Below are positions 28,342 through 36,378 of a stretch of DNA of 64,000 bases, piece after piece. The stretch is from assembly GCF_006516955.1 (NCBI RefSeq), contig NZ_VHLG01000004.1, positions 391,049 through 455,048 of the forward strand. Reading direction: 5' to 3'. Under the pieces are notes generated by a model. The model was not told where the DNA came from. It did not search any database and worked only from the letters and a program-made list of their open reading frames with translations. The position numbers were made by a program, and so were the translations under genes. The DNA comes from Martelella alba (GTDB lineage: Bacteria; Pseudomonadota; Alphaproteobacteria; Rhizobiales; Rhizobiaceae). Within the stretch, counting starts at the first letter, position 1. Each line of letters begins with the position of its first letter.

Positions 28342-29168
28342 CCCATACCAGCCTTCGCAACACCATCCTGATCATCGGCGCCCTCCTCCTGGCAGTCATC
28401 TACCTGTTTCCGCTCTACTGGATGTATGTCACGGCGATCAAGACGTCTTCCGAAGCCTTTGCATCACCGCCGATTTTCATCCCCACCCATGCGCAATGGC
28501 ACAATTTTGTTGATGTCTGGATCAGTCGCGGCATGGGGCGCTATCTGTGGAACTCGTTCTACATCGCGACATGGTCCGTCGTGCTCATCGCCATTCTCGG
28601 CTCGGGTGCGGCCTATGTCCTGGCGCGCTACCGCAATCCCTGGATCGATATCGGACTGTTTCTGATCCTCATGCTGCAGGTTCTGCCGCCATCCTTGATG
28701 GTGACACCGATTTTCGTCGGCTTCTCGCAGCTCGGCATTCTCGACTATCCGCGCTTTGCCACCGTACTCGGCATCACCGCCAAGAGCATGCCCTTCTTCG
28801 TCGTGCTTGTCCGCGCCACCTTCATGAGCGTGCCGATGGAGCTTGAAGAAGCTGCCCTTGTCGATGGCAATTCCCGGATCGGCGCCTTCTTCCATATCGT
28901 CCTGCCGCTTGCCCGCAACGGCATCCTGGTCAGCGGCATCCTCATCTACATGCAGGCCTTCGGTGAATTCGTCTATTCCAAGACCTTCATTGCCGATGCC
29001 ATCTACCAGCCGGCCAGCGTCGGACTGAACACCTTCATGGGCCCCAATACGGTCGAGTGGGACAAGATCATGGCCTATTCCTCAATCTATGTGACCCCCA
29101 TTCTCGCCGTCTTCGTCCTTCTGCAGCGCAGAATCGTCTCCGGCCTGACTTCAGGAGCTTTGAAATGA
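28338..29168 (+). CDS. sugar ABC transporter permease (MalG-type)
   Basis: A 276-residue second permease. An N-terminal helix (IIGALLLAVIYLFPLYWMYVTAIKTSSE) and further membrane segments surround the EAA loop EEAALVDGNSRIGAFFHIVLPLARNGI. It starts inside the end of the first permease gene (ATGA overlap) and its own stop overlaps the ATPase start in the same way, giving a tightly coupled permease-permease-ATPase unit. Confidence 0.92.
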   Translation: MTHTSLRNTILIIGALLLAVIYLFPLYWMYVTAIKTSSEAFASPPIFIPTHAQWHNFVDVWISRGMGRYLWNSFYIATWSVVLIAILGSGAAYVLARYRNPWIDIGLFLILMLQVLPPSLMVTPIFVGFSQLGILDYPRFATVLGITAKSMPFFVVLVRATFMSVPMELEEAALVDGNSRIGAFFHIVLPLARNGILVSGILIYMQAFGEFVYSKTFIADAIYQPASVGLNTFMGPNTVEWDKIMAYSSIYVTPILAVFVLLQRRIVSGLTSGALK

Positions 29169-30232
29169 CAGCCCAGATCGAATTTGACGCGGTCGAGAAA
29201 TATTACGGTCGCTACCACGCTCTGAAAAACATCAATCTCAGCATCGAAAAGGGTTCGTTCGTCGCCCTTGTCGGCCCGTCGGGCTGCGGCAAATCCACCC
29301 TTCTGCGTTCGCTCGCCGGGCTTGAAAAGATCAGCCATGGCGAAATCCGCATCGCCGGGGCGCGCATGAATGAGGCACCGCCACGCCGCCGTGACATCGC
29401 CATGGTGTTCCAGTCCTATGCGCTTTATCCGCATATGACGGTGGAGGAAAACCTCACCTATAGCCTCAGGACCCACGGGACGAAGAAGAAGGAGGCCCAG
29501 GCCAAGGCCCGCGCGGTTGCCGAAACGACCGGGCTTTCCAACCTCCTGACGCGCTATCCGCGTGAATTGTCGGGTGGCCAGCGCCAGCGCGTTGCCATGA
29601 GCCGGGCCATTATCCGCGACCCCAAGGCCTTTTTATTCGACGAACCGCTGTCGAATCTCGACGCCGCCCTGCGCGTCCATATGCGCAAGGAAATCCGCGG
29701 CCTGCATGACCGGCTTCATGCCACATCGGTCTATGTCACCCATGACCAGATCGAAGCCATGACCATGGCCGACAAGGTGGTGCTGATGCGCGCCGGTGAA
29801 ATCGAGCAGCAGGGCGCGCCGCTTGAACTTTACGACAATCCCGTCAACCGTTTCGTGGCCGGCTTTGTCGGATCCCCGGCAATGAATTTCATTGCGGCAA
29901 CGGTCGGTGATGACGGCCAGACGCTGAAGCTGGAGATCGCCGGTGGACAGACGCTTGCCTATCCCGGACGCCTTGATGCCGGACGCCGCGTGACCGTCGG
30001 CCTCAGGCCTGAACATCTTATGCTGGTGCGTGAAGGTGAGGCACAGCTGAAACTGAAACTGCGTCTTGCCGAGGCGACGGGTGCAACCACCTTCCTGTTT
30101 ACTGACAGCGACCCGGAAGTCGCCATTGTCGTCAATGACCGGGAAAGCGTCACCCCCGGCGCGACACTTAGCCTGCGGATCGATCCCGAACGCATTCACC
30201 TCTTTGACCAGGAGACCGGCGTCAGAATCTGA
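29165..30232 (+). CDS. sugar ABC transporter ATP-binding protein (MalK/UgpC/MsmX type)
   Basis: A 355-residue importer ATPase. Walker A GPSGCGKST, Q-loop VFQSYALYPHMTVEENL, signature ELSGGQRQRVAMSRAI, Walker B AFLFDEPLSNLD and H-loop VTHDQ are present, then a TOBE-type regulatory domain (about residues 240-350) as in MalK-like proteins. Start 29165 (MTAQIEFDA) overlaps the previous stop by four bases; the open frame upstream lies inside the permease gene and is not used. It is followed after 84 bases by the alpha-xylosidase gene. Confidence 0.94.
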   Translation: MTAQIEFDAVEKYYGRYHALKNINLSIEKGSFVALVGPSGCGKSTLLRSLAGLEKISHGEIRIAGARMNEAPPRRRDIAMVFQSYALYPHMTVEENLTYSLRTHGTKKKEAQAKARAVAETTGLSNLLTRYPRELSGGQRQRVAMSRAIIRDPKAFLFDEPLSNLDAALRVHMRKEIRGLHDRLHATSVYVTHDQIEAMTMADKVVLMRAGEIEQQGAPLELYDNPVNRFVAGFVGSPAMNFIAATVGDDGQTLKLEIAGGQTLAYPGRLDAGRRVTVGLRPEHLMLVREGEAQLKLKLRLAEATGATTFLFTDSDPEVAIVVNDRESVTPGATLSLRIDPERIHLFDQETGVRI

Positions 30233-30316
30233 CGCCCTGGCCGTTGCGCAGCCAGGTCTTTGCGACGGGGATGGCCGCAAACCTCCGGCTGCATGAGGAT
30301 ACAAGGAACGAACACG

Positions 30317-32638
30317 ATGAAATTTGCTGATGGAAACTGGCAGGTGCCAGACAGTCTCGACCTGATGCATCCGGTCGATTTCTACGAGGCCGAGGAGCGC
30401 GACGATACGCTCATTGTCTACGCCTCAGCCTGGCCGCTTGCAGAACGTGCCGCCCAGATCAACGCCCGGCTCTTCACCATGCGCTTCTTCTCGCCGATGG
30501 AAGGGATCATCGGCGTTCGCACCGAGCACTTTCGCGGCGGCCTTGACCGCAGCCCGAAATATGCGCTCAGCCATGATGAAGGCTTTGCGCCGAAAATCGC
30601 GATCGGCGACGAATATGTGTCGCTGACCTCCGGCAGCCTCACCGTCCGCATCAGGACGAAGGGTCCCTGGCGGCTTGATTTCCTGCGTGACGGCAAGATC
30701 ATTTCCGGCAGCGACTACAAGGCTGGCGGCTATGCTGTCGACCATGACGACAACGATCGCAAGCATGTATTCGAACGGCTCGATCTGGGGGTTGGCAGCC
30801 TGGTTTACGGCCTTGGCGAGCGGTTCACCAATTTCGTGAAAAACGGCCAGAGCGTCGAGATGTGGAACCGCGATGGCGGCGCCAATACCGAGCAGGCCTA
30901 CAAGAATATTCCTTTCTTTCTCACCAATCGCGGCTGGGGCGTGTTCGTTAATCACACCGGCCGGGTCGAATTCGAAATCGGTTCGGAGAAGGTCTCGAAA
31001 GCACAGTTTTCCGTGCCAGGCGAGGCGTTGGAATATTTCATGATCGACGGCCCGGACCCGAAGGCCGTCATTGACCGTTATACACGCCTTACCGGACGGC
31101 CCGCCCTGCCGAAGCAATGGTCCTTCGGCCTGTGGCTGACCACCTCCTTCACCACCGAATATGACGAGGCAACCGTTACCGGCTTTCTCGACGGCATGAA
31201 GGCGCGTGACATTCCCCTGCATGTCTTCCATTTCGACTGCTTCTGGATGCGCGGTCTGCACTGGTGTGACTTCGAGTGGGACCCGAAGACCTTCCCCGAC
31301 CCGGAAGAGATGCTGGCCCGTTACAAGGCGCGCGGCCTTCACATCTGCGCCTGGATCAATCCCTATATCGCCCAGCGTTCACGCCTGTTCGATGAAGGCA
31401 GAGAACATGGCTATCTGTTGAAGAAACCGGATGGATCCGTCTGGCAATGGGATATGTGGCAGCCGGGACAGGCCGTGGTTGACTTCACCAATCCGGAGGC
31501 CTGCGACTGGTACGCCTCCTATCTGAAAGCCCTGGTGGCCCAGGGTGTCGACTGCTTCAAGACCGATTTCGGTGAACGCATCCCCGTCGACGTTGCCTAT
31601 CATGACGGCTCCGACCCGGAGGAAATGCATAATTACTACACCCACCTCTACAACAAATGCGTCTATGACGCCCTGGAAGAAACCAAGGGCAAGGGTGAGG
31701 CTGTGCTGTTTGCCCGCTCGGCGACCGCCGGCGGTCAGCAATTCCCGGTTCACTGGGGTGGTGACTGCTATTCCGACTTCGATTCCATGGCCGAAACCCT
31801 GCGCGGAGGACTGTCACTCGGCCTTTGCGGCTTCGGTTTCTGGAGCCATGATATTGGCGGCTTTGAAGCAACGGCTGAAGCCGATGTCTACAAGCGCTGG
31901 TGCGCCTTTGGACTGCTTTCAAGCCATTCGCGCCTGCATGGCTCCAAATCCTACCGCGTGCCGTGGCTCTATGACGACGAAGCTGTCGATGTGCTGCGCT
32001 TCTTCACCAAGCTGAAACTCTCACTGATGCCGACCATTTATGAGGCTGCGGTCGAAGCGCCGAAAACAGGACTGCCGGTGATGCGGGCCATGATGCTGGA
32101 ATTTCCCGGCGACCGGGCCTGCGATCCGCTCGACCGGCAATATATGCTGGGTGAAAAACTGCTGGTGGCCCCGGTTCTCAATCATTCAGGCGATGTCGAA
32201 TATTATTTGCCGAAGGGGCAATGGACCCACCTCCTCAGCAACGAGGTGGTCGAAGGCGGCAGCTGGCGGCTGGATCATTACAGCTTCATGAGCCTGCCGC
32301 TCTTTGTCCGGCCAAACAGCCTGATCACATGGGGCGGCCGCGACGACGTGCCCGACTATGACTATGCCGAGGGGGCGACATTCGCGCTCTATGCCCTTGA
32401 GGACGGCAAAAGCGCAACAGCGACAATCTATGCCGAAGGCGGCGGAATTGCCCAGTCCATCACGATCGACCGCAAGGGCAGGACTCTGACCGTGACAGCC
32501 AGCGACGGGACCCGCCCGTGGCGTCTCCGCCTGCAGAATATCACAGCCGTTGCCGCCGTTGGCGCCGGCATTTCACAAACGGCGGAGGCAGAGGGGCTTC
32601 TCCTTGAAGGGAGCGGAGATACGGTCATCACGCTCTGA
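30317..32638 (+). CDS. alpha-xylosidase, glycoside hydrolase family 31 (YicI type)
   Basis: Removes alpha-linked xylose from the non-reducing end of xyloside oligosaccharides such as xyloglucan fragments. At 773 residues it matches YicI-type enzymes. The catalytic region shows LPKQWSFGLWLTTSFTTEYDE, HVFHFDCFWMRGLHWCDFEWD, WINPYIAQRSRLFDEG, the nucleophile Asp in CFKTDFGERIP, LFARSATAGGQQFPVHWGGDC and CGFGFWSHDIGGFE. There is no signal peptide, so it acts in the cytoplasm on sugars imported by the adjacent ABC system. Start 30317 follows AAGGA. It ends 25 bases before the terminator of repeat copy 3. Confidence 0.93.
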   Translation: MKFADGNWQVPDSLDLMHPVDFYEAEERDDTLIVYASAWPLAERAAQINARLFTMRFFSPMEGIIGVRTEHFRGGLDRSPKYALSHDEGFAPKIAIGDEYVSLTSGSLTVRIRTKGPWRLDFLRDGKIISGSDYKAGGYAVDHDDNDRKHVFERLDLGVGSLVYGLGERFTNFVKNGQSVEMWNRDGGANTEQAYKNIPFFLTNRGWGVFVNHTGRVEFEIGSEKVSKAQFSVPGEALEYFMIDGPDPKAVIDRYTRLTGRPALPKQWSFGLWLTTSFTTEYDEATVTGFLDGMKARDIPLHVFHFDCFWMRGLHWCDFEWDPKTFPDPEEMLARYKARGLHICAWINPYIAQRSRLFDEGREHGYLLKKPDGSVWQWDMWQPGQAVVDFTNPEACDWYASYLKALVAQGVDCFKTDFGERIPVDVAYHDGSDPEEMHNYYTHLYNKCVYDALEETKGKGEAVLFARSATAGGQQFPVHWGGDCYSDFDSMAETLRGGLSLGLCGFGFWSHDIGGFEATAEADVYKRWCAFGLLSSHSRLHGSKSYRVPWLYDDEAVDVLRFFTKLKLSLMPTIYEAAVEAPKTGLPVMRAMMLEFPGDRACDPLDRQYMLGEKLLVAPVLNHSGDVEYYLPKGQWTHLLSNEVVEGGSWRLDHYSFMSLPLFVRPNSLITWGGRDDVPDYDYAEGATFALYALEDGKSATATIYAEGGGIAQSITIDRKGRTLTVTASDGTRPWRLRLQNITAVAAVGAGISQTAEAEGLLLEGSGDTVITL

Positions 32639-32663
32639 GCCTCAACAACAGGAATGCAACAAA

Positions 32664-32684
32664 GGGGCGGGAAATGCCCGCCCC
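32664..32684 (+). terminator. terminator hairpin, proximal copy, after the alpha-xylosidase gene
   Basis: GGGGCGGG (32664-32671) / CCCGCCCC (32677-32684). A related hairpin sharing GCGGGAAATGCCCGCC recurs at 32889-32909 beyond the repeat element. Confidence 0.65.
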
Positions 32685-32692
32685 TCAGACTG

Positions 32693-32880
32693 TTGAGAAA
32701 GCGTTCCATTCCCCACTGGCGTCATATCTGTGCCTGACACAGATATCCAGCCGCCGTGCGTCTGCACGGCGAAAGATTGTTATAATCCAAGACCTTGAAG
32801 CGCCTGGATCCCCGTGACGAGCACGGGGATGACGATGGAGGGGCCCAACCTCAAACAGGCAATCTGAATGACTTTGTCAG
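32693..32880 (+). repeat. RIME-like palindromic intergenic element, copy 3 (188 bp)
   Basis: Diverged copy of the element at 19218-19410, same orientation. Ends are TTGAGAAA (32693-32700) and TTTGTCAG (32873-32880). The palindrome ATCCCCGTG-ACGAG-CACGGGGAT and the CTGAATGACTTTGTCAGCAA end block are conserved; the middle differs. It lies between convergent alpha-xylosidase and nuclease genes and is again bounded by duplicated hairpins. Confidence 0.8.
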
Positions 32881-32888
32881 CAAATTGA

Positions 32889-32912
32889 GGAGCGGGAAAT
32901 GCCCGCCTCTTT
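32889..32912. terminator. terminator hairpin, distal copy, before the nuclease gene 3' end
   Basis: Imperfect stem GGAGCGGG / CCCGCCTC with a TCTTT tail, duplicating the hairpin at 32664-32684 with a few changes. Confidence 0.5.
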
Positions 32913-32938
32913 GCCATTTTCCGGTCGCATGCAGTCCC

Positions 32939-33394
32939 TCAACTTCCGGGGCAGGGATAGGGTGTCTTGCGGCCACCGTCATAGCTAACGGCAAGCCCCT
33001 TGAGCAGCAGCGTACTGGACAGATTGCTGCGGTCGGTCAAAGTAACGTCGGCGACCACGCGGCCGAAATATTTGTCGCCGGAAATCTTTTCAAGCTCCAC
33101 CTCATCACCGTCATGGACCAGAGAAGCCACCATGTCGCGTGCCTCACCCGCTGCGCGCCGCTCATCGGCACAGGAGGAATGCAGCTCCGGCGTATCAATG
33201 CCGCGCAGACGCACATAGGTCTCGATAATCTGTCCCGGCCAGGGCCGCGCGTGAACCAGGATCGTGTCGCCATCAACGATGCGAACCACCTCGGCCCGAA
33301 CAGGACCGCTAAAGACATCCTGCGCTGCCGATACCGACTCGGCAGCGGCAAGGACGGGAAAAACCAGCAAGGGGATCAGACTCAGACGTTTCAT
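32939..33394 (-). CDS. thermonuclease (staphylococcal nuclease-like) family protein, exported
   Basis: A 151-residue SNase-fold nuclease. The signal peptide MKRLSLIPLLVFPVLAAAESVSA directs export. The OB-fold core has VRIVDGDTILVHARPW (calcium-site Asp), YVRLRGIDTPEL (catalytic Arg and Glu region) and SGDKYFGRVVADV (second Arg). The C-terminus TPYPCPGS holds one of two cysteines that may form a disulfide with SSC. It is likely a periplasmic or secreted nuclease. Its ATG lies next to a 20-bp palindrome that contains the best ribosome-site sequence. Confidence 0.85.
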   Translation of the reverse strand: MKRLSLIPLLVFPVLAAAESVSAAQDVFSGPVRAEVVRIVDGDTILVHARPWPGQIIETYVRLRGIDTPELHSSCADERRAAGEARDMVASLVHDGDEVELEKISGDKYFGRVVADVTLTDRSNLSSTLLLKGLAVSYDGGRKTPYPCPGS

Positions 33395-33395
33395 G

Positions 33396-33415
33396 ACAAG
33401 GAATATATTCCTTGT
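33396..33415. promoter_or_regulatory. perfect 20-bp palindrome at the nuclease gene start
   Basis: ACAAGGAATATATTCCTTGT is fully self-complementary and ends one base before the nuclease ATG (minus strand). In the mRNA it would fold over AAGGAA, the only ribosome-site-like sequence. A second dyad, CAATGGGA...TCCCAATG, lies upstream at about 33429-33450. Confidence 0.5.
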
Positions 33416-33473
33416 TTTGCAGTACCGTCAATGGGATTTATTTCCCAATGTGGTTAATATTTTCCTAATATGA

Positions 33474-33764
33474 TCAGAAATCTATGGCCCGACCCTTGAT
33501 TTCCCAATCGCCGAAACGGGCAGGATCAAGGCCACCGCGTCCGCCGACTTCCTTCGGCCGGGCAGCCTTCTGTTCGGCGGCGCGTCTTTCCTCGGCTTCT
33601 GCGAGCGCGCGTTTGGCGGCGTCCGGCAGGCGTTCGCGGCGCTCCTCATAGGTCTCCTCAGCCACAGGCATGTCATTGCCTGCAGTGAGAGCCGCCAGCG
33701 CAGCCACATCGGGCGCACCGGCTTCAGAGCCAGGCTGCTCGGTCTCTTTCTCGTTTTCCTGCAT
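33474..33764 (-). CDS. DUF1674 protein, SdhAF4-like succinate dehydrogenase assembly factor
   Basis: A 96-residue protein. The first two thirds are charged and low in complexity (EETYEERRERLPDAAKRALAEAEERRAAEQKAARPKE). The C-terminus GGRGGLDPARFGDWEIKGRAIDF is the DUF1674/SDHAF4 signature. In mitochondria SDHAF4 helps assemble flavinylated SdhA with SdhB and limits oxidative damage; the bacterial role is inferred from homology. Start 33764 (MQENEKETE) has AAAGG eight bases upstream; an upstream in-frame ATG at 33809 is less likely. No sdh genes lie in the window. Confidence 0.88.
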   Translation of the reverse strand: MQENEKETEQPGSEAGAPDVAALAALTAGNDMPVAEETYEERRERLPDAAKRALAEAEERRAAEQKAARPKEVGGRGGLDPARFGDWEIKGRAIDF

Positions 33765-33898
33765 GAAACGCACCTTTCCGAAAGGTAACAGATAAGACCG
33801 GCCTGACATTATTGATCTGGCAGCCTTCGTAGACCATCTATATAGAACAACGCAGCTCAGGGCGTAAACCGCCTTGCGACCGAACCACGGAGACCTTG

Positions 33899-34906
33899 AT
33901 GAATCTGGTGCGAACGGCCATGCTACTGGCCTTCATGACGGCCCTTTTCATGGCGATCGGATATATGATCGGCGGACAGAGCGGTATGTTGATCGCGCTC
34001 GTCATCGCTGCTGGCATGAATGTCTTTTCCTACTGGAATTCTGACAAGATGGTGCTGCGCATGTATTCGGCCCGCGAGGTCAATGCCCAGACAGCACCGG
34101 ATTATTACAACATGGTGGCTGAATTGACGCAGCGCGCCGGCCTGCCCATGCCGAAGGTCTATCTCTACGACAATCCACAGCCCAATGCCTTTGCCACCGG
34201 CAGAAACCCGCAAAACGCTGCCGTTGCAGCTTCCACCGGCATTTTGCAGATCCTCTCGCGCGAAGAACTCGCCGGGGTGATGGCACATGAGCTTTCCCAT
34301 GTTCAGCACCGCGACACGCTGACCATGACGATCACGGCAACGCTTGCCGGTGCGATCTCGATGCTGGGACATTTCGCCTTCTTCTTCGGCGGTGCAAGGC
34401 GCGACAACAACAATCCCTTCGGCTTTGTCGGTGTGCTGCTGGCGATGATCGTGGCGCCGATGGCGGCCGCCGTGGTTCAGATGGCGATCAGCCGAACCCG
34501 CGAATATGCCGCTGACAAGCGCGGCGGCGAGATCTGCGGCAACCCGCTCTGGCTTGCCTCGGCGCTGCAGAAGATCGCCCATGGCAATGCCGTGGTCCAC
34601 AACCCGCAGGCCGAGCGCAATCCGGCAACCGCCCATATGTTCATCATCAATCCGCTGGCTGGCGGTGGCCGGGACAATCTTTTCTCTACCCATCCCGATA
34701 CCGGCAACCGGATCGCCGCGCTGACAGAACAGGCCCGCGCCATGGGCATTACCGGCATGTCTTCTTCAGCCATGTCTTCCAATGGGCCAATGCCCGAACC
34801 CTCCCCCATGGTCGAACCCGGCCGGGCAACGCGCGCCTCGCGCTCCGTGCCCACGACCGGCCGCGGCAAGGATGGTGAACCACCGTTCAAGGGGCCGTGG
34901 TCGTGA
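33899..34906 (+). CDS. htpX: membrane protease HtpX
   Basis: A 335-residue zinc endopeptidase of the inner membrane that helps remove damaged membrane proteins. N-terminal helices (about residues 5-25 and 28-45) are followed by the zinc motif [15 protein letters not shown], then two further membrane segments and [15 protein letters not shown], which supplies the third ligand Glu. The C-terminus carries a Pro/Ser/Arg-rich tail ([24 protein letters not shown]), longer than in enteric HtpX. GGAGACC precedes the ATG. Its stop overlaps the rsmB start region, so both are probably co-transcribed. Confidence 0.95.
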   Translation: MNLVRTAMLLAFMTALFMAIGYMIGGQSGMLIALVIAAGMNVFSYWNSDKMVLRMYSAREVNAQTAPDYYNMVAELTQRAGLPMPKVYLYDNPQPNAFATGRNPQNAAVAASTGILQILSREELAGVMAHELSHVQHRDTLTMTITATLAGAISMLGHFAFFFGGARRDNNNPFGFVGVLLAMIVAPMAAAVVQMAISRTREYAADKRGGEICGNPLWLASALQKIAHGNAVVHNPQAERNPATAHMFIINPLAGGGRDNLFSTHPDTGNRIAALTEQARAMGITGMSSSAMSSNGPMPEPSPMVEPGRATRASRSVPTTGRGKDGEPPFKGPWS

Positions 34907-36282
34907 GTGCCGAACAGATGAAAAAAGCCAAGGGCGGCCGTAAACCCGCTTCACCTGAGGCAGAACCCCGGCCGGAACTGAAGCCCGGCTTTGGCGTCCG
35001 CGCCGCAGCTTCGAAGATCCTTTCAGCCGTTGTCGACCGCAAGGTGCCGCTTGATGGCATGCTCGATGTCGATCACGGCAACGCCGCCTATCTGGCGCTT
35101 ACCGGTCCCGACCGGGCGCTCGCCCGGATGATCATCACCACAGTACTGCGCCACAAACCGCAGATCGATGCCGCCATTGACGGGCTTCTGGAGCGCCCGC
35201 TGCCCTCCGGCGCGCGCGCGCTGTCCCATGTGCTGAGCGTAGCCGCCGCACAGATCCTCTATCTCGATGTGCCCGATCATGCAGCGGTCGATATTGCCGT
35301 GGAACAGGCTGGTGCCGATCCCCGCAACCGTCGCTTTGCCGGCCTGGTCAACGCCGTCCTGCGGCGACTGTCACGGCAGAAGGACCGTATTCTGACCCGC
35401 ATCGCCGATGTTCCGGCCATGCCGCAATGGTTCTACGACCGGCTGGTTGCCGTCTATGGGGAGAATGATGCTGCCATCATCGCCGATGCGCAGCTGACCC
35501 CGCCGACCATCGACCTTTCCGTCAAATCAGATGCTGAAGGCTGGGCCGAAAAACTCGGCGGCACCGTCCTTCCGGGCGGCACTGTCCGGCTGGCAACGAT
35601 TTCCGCGCCCGTACCGCAATTGCCCGGTTATGAGGAAGGCGAATGGTGGGTGCAGGATGCCGCAGCGGCCATTCCCGCCCGGCTGTTCGGGGATCTCTCT
35701 GGAAAACGCGTGATCGATCTTTGTGCCGCACCCGGCGGAAAGACCGCCCAATTGATCCAGCAGGGCGGCGAAGTGACGGCGCTCGAACGCTCGAAGAACC
35801 GGCTGAAGCGGCTCAATGAAAATCTTGACCGGCTGAAGCTTTCTGCGATCACGGAAGCTGCCGATATGCTCGACTATAAGCCGGATGCCCTGTTCGACTG
35901 CGCCCTTCTCGATGCCCCATGCTCATCGACCGGCACAACCCGCCGTCACCCCGATGTTCTGTGGACAAAGGACGACGCTGATATCGAAAAGCTGGCCGAG
36001 GTGCAGTTCACCATGGTCATGGCCGCGCTCAAGCTGATCCGGCCCGGCGGTATGCTGATCTTTTCCAACTGCTCGCTCGATCCGCGCGAAGGTGAAAATG
36101 TCACCGCGCGCGCCATCGCTGAAGGTGCGGTGCAGATTGCCTTTCCTGAAGACGGCCGTGCCGGCCTTGAGACACTTCTCAATGAAACCGGTGCGATCCG
36201 CACAACACCGGCATCACGGCTGGGAAATGCAGCGGAAGCTGCGCTTGACGGCTTTTACGCCGTTGCTCTTACCCGTAACTGA
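34903..36282 (+). CDS. rsmB: 16S rRNA (cytosine-967-C5)-methyltransferase
   Basis: Methylates C967 of 16S rRNA with S-adenosylmethionine. The 459-residue protein has an N-terminal NusB-like RNA-binding domain (about 25-160). The methyltransferase domain follows, with [16 protein letters not shown] (SAM motif I), [18 protein letters not shown] (release Cys) and [14 protein letters not shown] (catalytic Cys). The first residues are Lys/Pro-rich. The start is uncertain: GTG 34903 overlaps the htpX stop and follows AAGGGG; GTG 34897 and ATG 34918 are alternatives. Gene order rsmB, heparinase-like, purH is common in Rhizobiaceae. Confidence 0.92.
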   Translation: MSAEQMKKAKGGRKPASPEAEPRPELKPGFGVRAAASKILSAVVDRKVPLDGMLDVDHGNAAYLALTGPDRALARMIITTVLRHKPQIDAAIDGLLERPLPSGARALSHVLSVAAAQILYLDVPDHAAVDIAVEQAGADPRNRRFAGLVNAVLRRLSRQKDRILTRIADVPAMPQWFYDRLVAVYGENDAAIIADAQLTPPTIDLSVKSDAEGWAEKLGGTVLPGGTVRLATISAPVPQLPGYEEGEWWVQDAAAAIPARLFGDLSGKRVIDLCAAPGGKTAQLIQQGGEVTALERSKNRLKRLNENLDRLKLSAITEAADMLDYKPDALFDCALLDAPCSSTGTTRRHPDVLWTKDDADIEKLAEVQFTMVMAALKLIRPGGMLIFSNCSLDPREGENVTARAIAEGAVQIAFPEDGRAGLETLLNETGAIRTTPASRLGNAAEAALDGFYAVALTRN

Positions 36283-36378
36283 TATAATCTGTTAACCTCT
36301 TGTTTGGACGGTTGCTTTAGTCCAGAAGGGATTTTCGGAACGGCTTCGCGTTCCGCATAAGAACGATAATAATCAGGG

